From Necropsobacter massiliensis (GTDB taxonomy: Bacteria; Pseudomonadota; Gammaproteobacteria; Enterobacterales; Pasteurellaceae): a stretch of 41,509 nt of DNA. A program made the translations under genes and the position numbers. The notes under the pieces were generated by a model. That model saw only the letters and a list, made by a program, of their open reading frames with translations, was not told the origin of the DNA and made no database searches. Within the stretch, counting starts at the first letter, position 1, and every line of letters begins with the position of its first letter. Where the stretch lies: NCBI RefSeq assembly GCF_000827595.2, contig NZ_LN776188.1:1-41509 (forward strand). Reading direction: 5' to 3'. Of this stretch, positions 36,915-41,509 are shown piece by piece.

Positions 36915-39611
36915 ATGCTGATTCCGTCAAAATTAATTTGTTCTTATCGGCTGCAAAACAGTGTTGAACGCACAAATTTATTACAATTGCTTGATAAGGC
37001 TAAACATTATCCGCTGGTATTAATTAATGGTCCGGCGGGTTATGGCAAAACCACCCTGATCTCGCAATGGTGTGCCAATAAGAAAAACATCGGCTGGTAT
37101 TCACTGGACGAAAGCGATAATCAAACGGAACGCTTCGCCACCTATTTCTGTGCCGCCTTATACCGAGCAATCAATCAGGAGCTGCCGGATGAAGAAAACA
37201 TCGCTCGCCAATCGAATCTGGCCTCGTTGCTCAGCCAGCAACTTGTCAATATTTCCACCATTACTGAACATTTCTATCTGATTATTGACGACTATCATTT
37301 GATTTATAATGATGAAATTCATGACGCGCTGAAATATTGGATTCGCCACCAACCACAGGCGATGACGCTGATTCTGATTTCCCGCTCCGTCCCGCCGCTG
37401 GGCATTGCCGGACTACGTGTGCAGGAACAATTGCTGGAAATCGACGCTCACCAACTGCCGTTTAATCATCAAGAAAGCATTGAATTTTTTCAATCGCGCG
37501 TGGAAAAGCAATTAACCGAGCAGGAAATTACCGCACTTTGTGACGAAGTGGAAGGCTGGCCGACCGCGCTGCAATTAATCAGCCTATCTGCCAAACAACA
37601 GAAAAAGCCCTTGCAAGATGCGGCAAAGCGGCTGTCCAAAGTAAATAATTTTCATATTAACGATTATCTGAACGATGAAGTGTTAAACCGTGTGGATCCC
37701 GCAACTCGGCGATTTATTCTGCAATGTTCCATTCTGCGCTCCATGAACGAAACGCTGGTGCAGGAAGTCACCGGATTAAGTAATAGTCGAGCGAAACTGG
37801 AGGCGTTGGAAAAGCAGGGTTTGTTTTTGCAGCAAATGGATTCGGAAGACAACTGGTGGCGCTTTCATCCGCTATTCGCCTCTTTTCTCGCCCATTGCTG
37901 TCAAACGGAGCTAAGCGCCGAGCTGCAACAACTGCATCAGCGCGCTGCCCACGCCTGGTTGCAACTGGGTTATGTGACCGAAGCACTTTATCACGCCACG
38001 CAACTTGATGATCATCAAGTGTTATTGGATATTCTATCCAATAACGGCTGGAATTTATTTCATCAGGGCGAACTGAAATTACTGGAAGAAAGCCTGTCGC
38101 ATCTTGATGATGACAACTTCGCCCGCTTTCCGAATTTGATTTTGCTAAAAGCATGGCTGGCGCAAAGTCAGCATCGTCACGCGGAAGTCGGCGGTATTTT
38201 TGCCCATTTCGATCGGGTGCTGGCGCAAAATAACGTCCGCCTCAGCAGCGCAGATCAGGCGGAGTTCGACGTTTTACGCGCACAAGTGGCGATCAATCAA
38301 GGCGATGAAAACACCGCACTGTCCTTGGCATCCAAGGCGCTGAACACGCTGCCGGATAACGCCTATTATGCGCACATTGTTGCCACTTCAATTATCGGTG
38401 AAGCGCATCATGTGCAGGGCAATTTCACCGAAGCGCTAATTATGCTGCAAAAAGCGGAAAAAATGGCGCGCCAATATCATACCTCGCACAATATTCTATG
38501 GGCGCTGTTGCAGCAATCGGAAATTTTAATCGCACAGGGGTTCCTGCAAGCCGGCTACGATATGCTGGATAAAGCCACGCTGTTCGTAAAAGAAAACCAT
38601 CTGCAAAAAGTGCCGATGTACGAATTTCTGCTACGTTTAAAAGGGCAGATTTTATGGGATTGGTATAATCTGGACAAAGCGGAAGCCATGGCGAATGCCG
38701 GTATTGCCGTGCTGAATAAGGATGAAGACCGCCTACAATGCCTGGCATTGTTATGCAAAATCTCTATTGTGCGCGGTGATCTGGACAACGCCTCGCGCCT
38801 GTTAAAACAGATTACTCAGCTGCAAAATGCGCACCATTACCATTCCGACTGGAACGCCAACGCCGATCAGGTTAAAATCGTTCTGTGGCAAATGACCGAG
38901 GATCTGGACGCCGCCGAGGCTTGGCTGATACAAAATCAACGTCCGACCACGGATAAGAACCATTTCAGCCAGGTGCAATGGCGCAATATCGCCCGTGCAC
39001 AGATTTTATTAGGTCAATACGAACAGGCAAAAGACGTACTTAATCGCTTAATCGGCACCGCGGAAAAACTGAAACTGGTCAGCGATTTAAACCGCGCATT
39101 AATTTTACGCAACCGTCTGTATTTTATGCTGGGTGACAAAGAGGCGGCGCAGCAGGATTTAGTGACTGCATTGCATTTAGGGCGCCAGACCAATTTTATC
39201 AGCGTTTTCGTGATAGAAGGCGAAAGCATGGCGCAACAAATCCGGCAATTATTGCAAGGCAATATGTTAGACGAACTGGCACAGCATAAAGCACAATTTA
39301 TTCTGCGCAATATTAACCAGTATTACCGCCATAAATTCGCGCATTTTGATGAACAATTCGTGGCAAAATTATTGGAAAATCCGAAAGTGCCGGAATTGCT
39401 GAAAATCAGCCCGTTGACTCAACGAGAATGGCAAGTACTAGGGCTGATTTATTCCGGTTACAGTAATGAACAAATATCCGACGAATTACAGGTCGCCACC
39501 ACGACGATTAAAACTCATATTCGGAATTTATATCAAAAAATCGGCGTAGCAAACCGTAACGAAGCGATTAGTTATACACGGGATCTGCTAAAACTGATGG
39601 GGTACAACTAA
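36915..39611 (+). CDS. malT: Maltose regulon activator MalT
   Basis: ATP- and maltotriose-dependent transcription activator of the STAND/LAL class. Domains in 898 residues: N-terminal NTPase with Walker A GPAGYGKTT (39-47) and a DDYH Walker B near residues 120-130. A winged-helix region (about 240-400) and a TPR-like superhelical sensor domain (about 430-800) follow. Last comes a LuxR-type helix-turn-helix: LTQREWQVLGLIYSGYSNEQI, TTTIKTHIRNLYQKIGV. E. coli MalT has 901 residues. Translation may be weak: the only nearby Shine-Dalgarno, AAGGA, lies in the palindrome GGATTAATCC. Confidence 0.96.
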   Translation: MLIPSKLICSYRLQNSVERTNLLQLLDKAKHYPLVLINGPAGYGKTTLISQWCANKKNIGWYSLDESDNQTERFATYFCAALYRAINQELPDEENIARQSNLASLLSQQLVNISTITEHFYLIIDDYHLIYNDEIHDALKYWIRHQPQAMTLILISRSVPPLGIAGLRVQEQLLEIDAHQLPFNHQESIEFFQSRVEKQLTEQEITALCDEVEGWPTALQLISLSAKQQKKPLQDAAKRLSKVNNFHINDYLNDEVLNRVDPATRRFILQCSILRSMNETLVQEVTGLSNSRAKLEALEKQGLFLQQMDSEDNWWRFHPLFASFLAHCCQTELSAELQQLHQRAAHAWLQLGYVTEALYHATQLDDHQVLLDILSNNGWNLFHQGELKLLEESLSHLDDDNFARFPNLILLKAWLAQSQHRHAEVGGIFAHFDRVLAQNNVRLSSADQAEFDVLRAQVAINQGDENTALSLASKALNTLPDNAYYAHIVATSIIGEAHHVQGNFTEALIMLQKAEKMARQYHTSHNILWALLQQSEILIAQGFLQAGYDMLDKATLFVKENHLQKVPMYEFLLRLKGQILWDWYNLDKAEAMANAGIAVLNKDEDRLQCLALLCKISIVRGDLDNASRLLKQITQLQNAHHYHSDWNANADQVKIVLWQMTEDLDAAEAWLIQNQRPTTDKNHFSQVQWRNIARAQILLGQYEQAKDVLNRLIGTAEKLKLVSDLNRALILRNRLYFMLGDKEAAQQDLVTALHLGRQTNFISVFVIEGESMAQQIRQLLQGNMLDELAQHKAQFILRNINQYYRHKFAHFDEQFVAKLLENPKVPELLKISPLTQREWQVLGLIYSGYSNEQISDELQVATTTIKTHIRNLYQKIGVANRNEAISYTRDLLKLMGYN

Positions 39612-39656
39612 CCAACAACGCTCACATCACTCAAAAAAGGAAGAGGTAAACACTGC

Positions 39657-40616
39657 ATGAAAGCATCTTATTTATTAACCACAGCCTTTGTCATCGGGCT
39701 GATACCGCAAGCGGTACAAGCGGAAGAACAAGAAAACACATGGGTTGACGAACAACATACCGGCGTAAAAACCACCTTGCACAGTTGGGCGAATACTATC
39801 GATGGCTGGATAGGCGATCCCGACCCGGATCATCCCGCCAGCGCGAGCTTACGCGTCATGTTGGACAGCCAATGGAATCGCTATGATCATTTTTCAATCA
39901 AACCGCGTGTGCGCGGTAAAATTCGTTTACCGACCTTAAAGAAACATCTGAGTTTAGTATTCGGGGATGAAGATCTGGAAAACCAAGCAAGCGACAAAAA
40001 CCACATCGGCAATGTTTATAACAAGCCGCTAGAAAACAATAAACATTACGACCGCAGTCAAGCGCGTAATGACAATGCCTCCGTCGGTCTGCGCTGGTCG
40101 GATAGCATTAAACAATTAGGCATCGACACCGACCTTGATCTCGGCGTACGTTCCGGCGCCGACGTTTACGTGCGCTTTAAAGCCAACAAAGAATGGCAGA
40201 TTAACGACGAGTTATCCACCCGACTGGAGCAAATTTACCGTTACGGCAGCAACAGTAAACATTATGCGCGCACCAATTTTGAAACCAAATATCAGGATTC
40301 GGACAACACCTTTATCGGCAATAGCCTGTATTTGCAATACGAACATGATATTGACGAAGAAATTTCATGGGGCAACAGCATTTATCGCCAGCATGACTTT
40401 GCCAATCATAAACGCCTGAACTACGGTATTTTTGTCGGCGGCGATCTGGACGATAAAAAATTCGACATCAATCAATACGGTCCGTTTATCAGCTGGCGCC
40501 AGCCAATATGGCGCAACTGGTTATTCATTCAGCCGGAATTGAACTACTACAATGACAGAAATCAGGATCGCAGCCATCATCTCGGCGCTTTCCTTCGTGT
40601 GGAAGCGATTTTCTAA
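39657..40616 (+). CDS. Uncharacterised outer-membrane beta-barrel protein
   Basis: I do not recognise a characterised family. The 319 residues have a signal peptide (about 1-22, VQA/E). A short Trp/Asp/Pro-rich segment follows (WANTIDGWIGDPDPDHPASASL), then a long run of alternating polar and aromatic residues. It ends in VEAIF with a C-terminal Phe, the beta-signal read by the Bam complex. There are no cysteines and no enzyme motif. The look is that of a 12- to 16-stranded barrel. It starts 45 bases after malT behind AAGGAAGAGG, so cotranscription with malT is possible. A role in maltodextrin uptake would be a guess; it does not resemble LamB. Confidence 0.8.
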   Translation: MKASYLLTTAFVIGLIPQAVQAEEQENTWVDEQHTGVKTTLHSWANTIDGWIGDPDPDHPASASLRVMLDSQWNRYDHFSIKPRVRGKIRLPTLKKHLSLVFGDEDLENQASDKNHIGNVYNKPLENNKHYDRSQARNDNASVGLRWSDSIKQLGIDTDLDLGVRSGADVYVRFKANKEWQINDELSTRLEQIYRYGSNSKHYARTNFETKYQDSDNTFIGNSLYLQYEHDIDEEISWGNSIYRQHDFANHKRLNYGIFVGGDLDDKKFDINQYGPFISWRQPIWRNWLFIQPELNYYNDRNQDRSHHLGAFLRVEAIF

Positions 40617-40633
40617 CATCGAACATCAACATA

Positions 40634-40674
40634 AAAAGTGCGGTGAAAATAATTGAAATTTCCACCGCACTTTT
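40634..40674. terminator. Terminator built from two inverted uptake sequences
   Basis: AAAAGTGCGGTG (40634-40645) and its exact complement (40663-40674) form a 12-bp stem with a 17-base loop. Paired uptake sequences acting as terminators are well known in Haemophilus. Confidence 0.88.
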
Positions 40675-40704
40675 ACCATCAACCTTGAACGGTCAAACGT
40701 TCCC

Positions 40705-40734
40705 AAAAACCGCCGCAAAAAAACGGCGGTTTTT
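40705..40734. terminator. Second, bidirectional terminator before the right adhesin gene
   Basis: A perfect 11-bp stem (AAAAACCGCCG with CGGCGGTTTTT) has an 8-base A-rich loop and lies 20 bases after the stop of the leftward adhesin gene. With the uptake-sequence hairpin it insulates two convergent genes. Confidence 0.9.
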
Positions 40735-40754
40735 ACCTGACAGAGGCAATCGGA

Positions 40755-41509
40755 TTACCATTGATAACCGATACTGCCGCCCCAGTTAACATCATTGCGC
40801 GAGTTAATGCCAGCACCGACTTTAATCGAAATCTTATTATTATAAGAATTGCGCGCATAACCTACCGCAACGGCAGACTCGCCTCGATATGAACCGACAC
40901 CCACAGAGACAATACTGCGACCCGGAGCATTAGGACGTTGCAAGAATCCGATTGCGGTCGCCCCAGCAATACCGGCGCGCAGATCCTTATCAACTTTATC
41001 AACATGCTCGCTTAATTTAACTACCGCATGATTGGTTTTATTGATGTCTCTGGACAACTGGTCCAGCTGGGATTTATTCACCGCATCAGTAGCATTTACA
41101 CCGTTTGCCACGTGAGTAATACGACGTTCGTTACCGCTACTTCCCACCGACACAGTATTATCCTCGCTAGCAACCGAATTAGCGCCAAGCGCAACGGCAT
41201 TACGCCCGCTCGCTTTTGAGCCTCGCCCGATAGCCGTACTGTTTTGCCCGCTTGCCTGCGCGCCTTGACCAACCGCCGTAGTATTTTCCGCCGTCCCCTG
41301 CGCTTTATTACCGAAAGCGGAGGCATTGGTTGCCGACGCCTTAGAATCAACCCCGTAGTTGGTTGTCGAATCATCACCGTCATCTTCGCCTAACACTTTC
41401 TCAACAATGGTTTCCGCTTTATTAGCCGAAGAAGCCGCTGCCGTGGCAGAACTTGCAGCCGCACCTGCGGAATTACTTGCTTCTGTGGCAGAACTTGCTG
41501 CGGCGGTCG
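40755..41509 (-). CDS. Trimeric autotransporter adhesin (YadA family), C-terminal part
   Basis: The frame is open to the window edge, so the N-terminus is missing; the GTG near 41396 is internal, not a start. In order from the edge: an Ala/Ser-rich segment (repeats of ASSAT), YadA head repeats with the A-x-A-x-G pattern (TTAVGQGAQASG, STAIGRGSKASG, AVALGANSVAS) and a neck (RITHVANGVNATDAVNKSQL). A short coiled coil and a YadA anchor ending in GYQW follow. The organisation head-neck-short stalk-anchor is that of a compact adhesin. It faces the left-edge adhesin in inverted orientation, but their anchors differ, so they are not recent copies. Confidence 0.93.
   Translation of the reverse strand, partial: TAAASSATEASNSAGAAASSATAAASSANKAETIVEKVLGEDDGDDSTTNYGVDSKASATNASAFGNKAQGTAENTTAVGQGAQASGQNSTAIGRGSKASGRNAVALGANSVASEDNTVSVGSSGNERRITHVANGVNATDAVNKSQLDQLSRDINKTNHAVVKLSEHVDKVDKDLRAGIAGATAIGFLQRPNAPGRSIVSVGVGSYRGESAVAVGYARNSYNNKISIKVGAGINSRNDVNWGGSIGYQW

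Larger units (their letters stand above)
1494..40672. repeat. Dispersed DNA uptake sequences (Hin-type AAGTGCGGT core), 27 copies
   Basis: Exact 9-base cores found by eye. Plus orientation starts: 1695, 2981, 5808, 6461, 7537, 9404, 10176, 10919, 13149, 18226, 20072, 22167, 24363, 33355, 34001, 35977, 40636. Minus orientation starts: 1494, 5701, 14563, 16347, 17626, 22371, 30261, 33450, 37530, 40664. Most lie inside genes; 40636 and 40664 pair as a terminator. Near misses occur, for example at 9083, 28936 and 38313. The core is the competence uptake signal of the H. influenzae-type Pasteurellaceae. The count could be off by one or two because it was done without software. Confidence 0.9.

Noticed and set aside
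39631-39645. AAGGAAGAGG before the outer-membrane barrel gene as a MalT box
   Set aside because: It matches only 7 of 10 positions and sits where the ribosome-binding site must be, about 11 bases before the ATG. It is best read as a Shine-Dalgarno sequence.
40634-40734. Paired repeats as a small CRISPR array or mobile-element ends
   Set aside because: One pair is an inverted uptake sequence and the other a separate hairpin with A/T tracts; there are no regular spacers, target duplications or transposase.
41096-41396. GTG at 41396 as the start of the right adhesin
   Set aside because: The same frame stays open to the window edge with an Ala/Ser-rich passenger sequence, so the gene continues beyond the window.

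Overview
The window looks like chromosome from a Pasteurellaceae bacterium of the Haemophilus influenzae-type DNA uptake clade. I count 27 exact copies of the 9-base uptake core AAGTGCGGT (or its complement), some paired as terminators. The gene set is Gram-negative and gammaproteobacterial: lptD, dsbA, the rpoE-rseABC stress module, maoP, yihD and trmA. Carrying both uxaCBA-exuR and malT-malPQ suggests a plant- or rumen-associated member (Basfia or Actinobacillus succinogenes type) rather than H. influenzae itself, but the genus cannot be settled from the sequence alone.

Layout, left to right. Positions 1-453 are the C-terminal end of a trimeric autotransporter adhesin. Positions 0.6-9.6 kb are housekeeping: yagU, talB, tag, lptD, then a leftward run yihD-dsbA-maoP-trmA-rsmJ, with mobA divergent from yihD. 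At 9.7 kb is an unidentified lipoprotein. Positions 10.4-14.6 kb hold the fructose PTS operon fruB-fruK-fruA, with a tandem HPr duplication in FruB. Positions 14.7-20.3 kb hold sdhE, then rpoE behind an almost textbook sigma-E promoter, then rseA-rseB-rseC-mobB-mdtD-pdxH, all rightward.

Positions 20.4-28.8 kb form a hexuronate module. Leftward uxaC-uxaB-uxaA converts glucuronate or galacturonate to 2-keto-3-deoxygluconate. It is divergent from a rightward three-gene TRAP transporter followed by an ExuR-type GntR repressor. The divergent promoter region holds a good CRP-like site flanked by two candidate ExuR operators. The stretch from 24.4 to 30.3 kb has no uptake sequence, the longest such gap here.

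Positions 28.8-31.8 kb are dat-ddc (1,3-diaminopropane synthesis), leftward. Positions 32.1-39.6 kb are the maltodextrin module: malP-malQ leftward and divergent malT rightward, with MalT-box-like sites between them, two of which form an inverted pair. At 39.7 kb is an unrecognised outer-membrane beta-barrel candidate. The window ends inside a second, leftward trimeric autotransporter (40755-41509, C-terminal half).

I see no rRNA or tRNA genes, insertion sequences, prophage or CRISPR array. No wholly new multi-gene system is evident. The least understood items are the barrel protein after malT, the lipoprotein at 9731, and several regulatory hairpins and operators.
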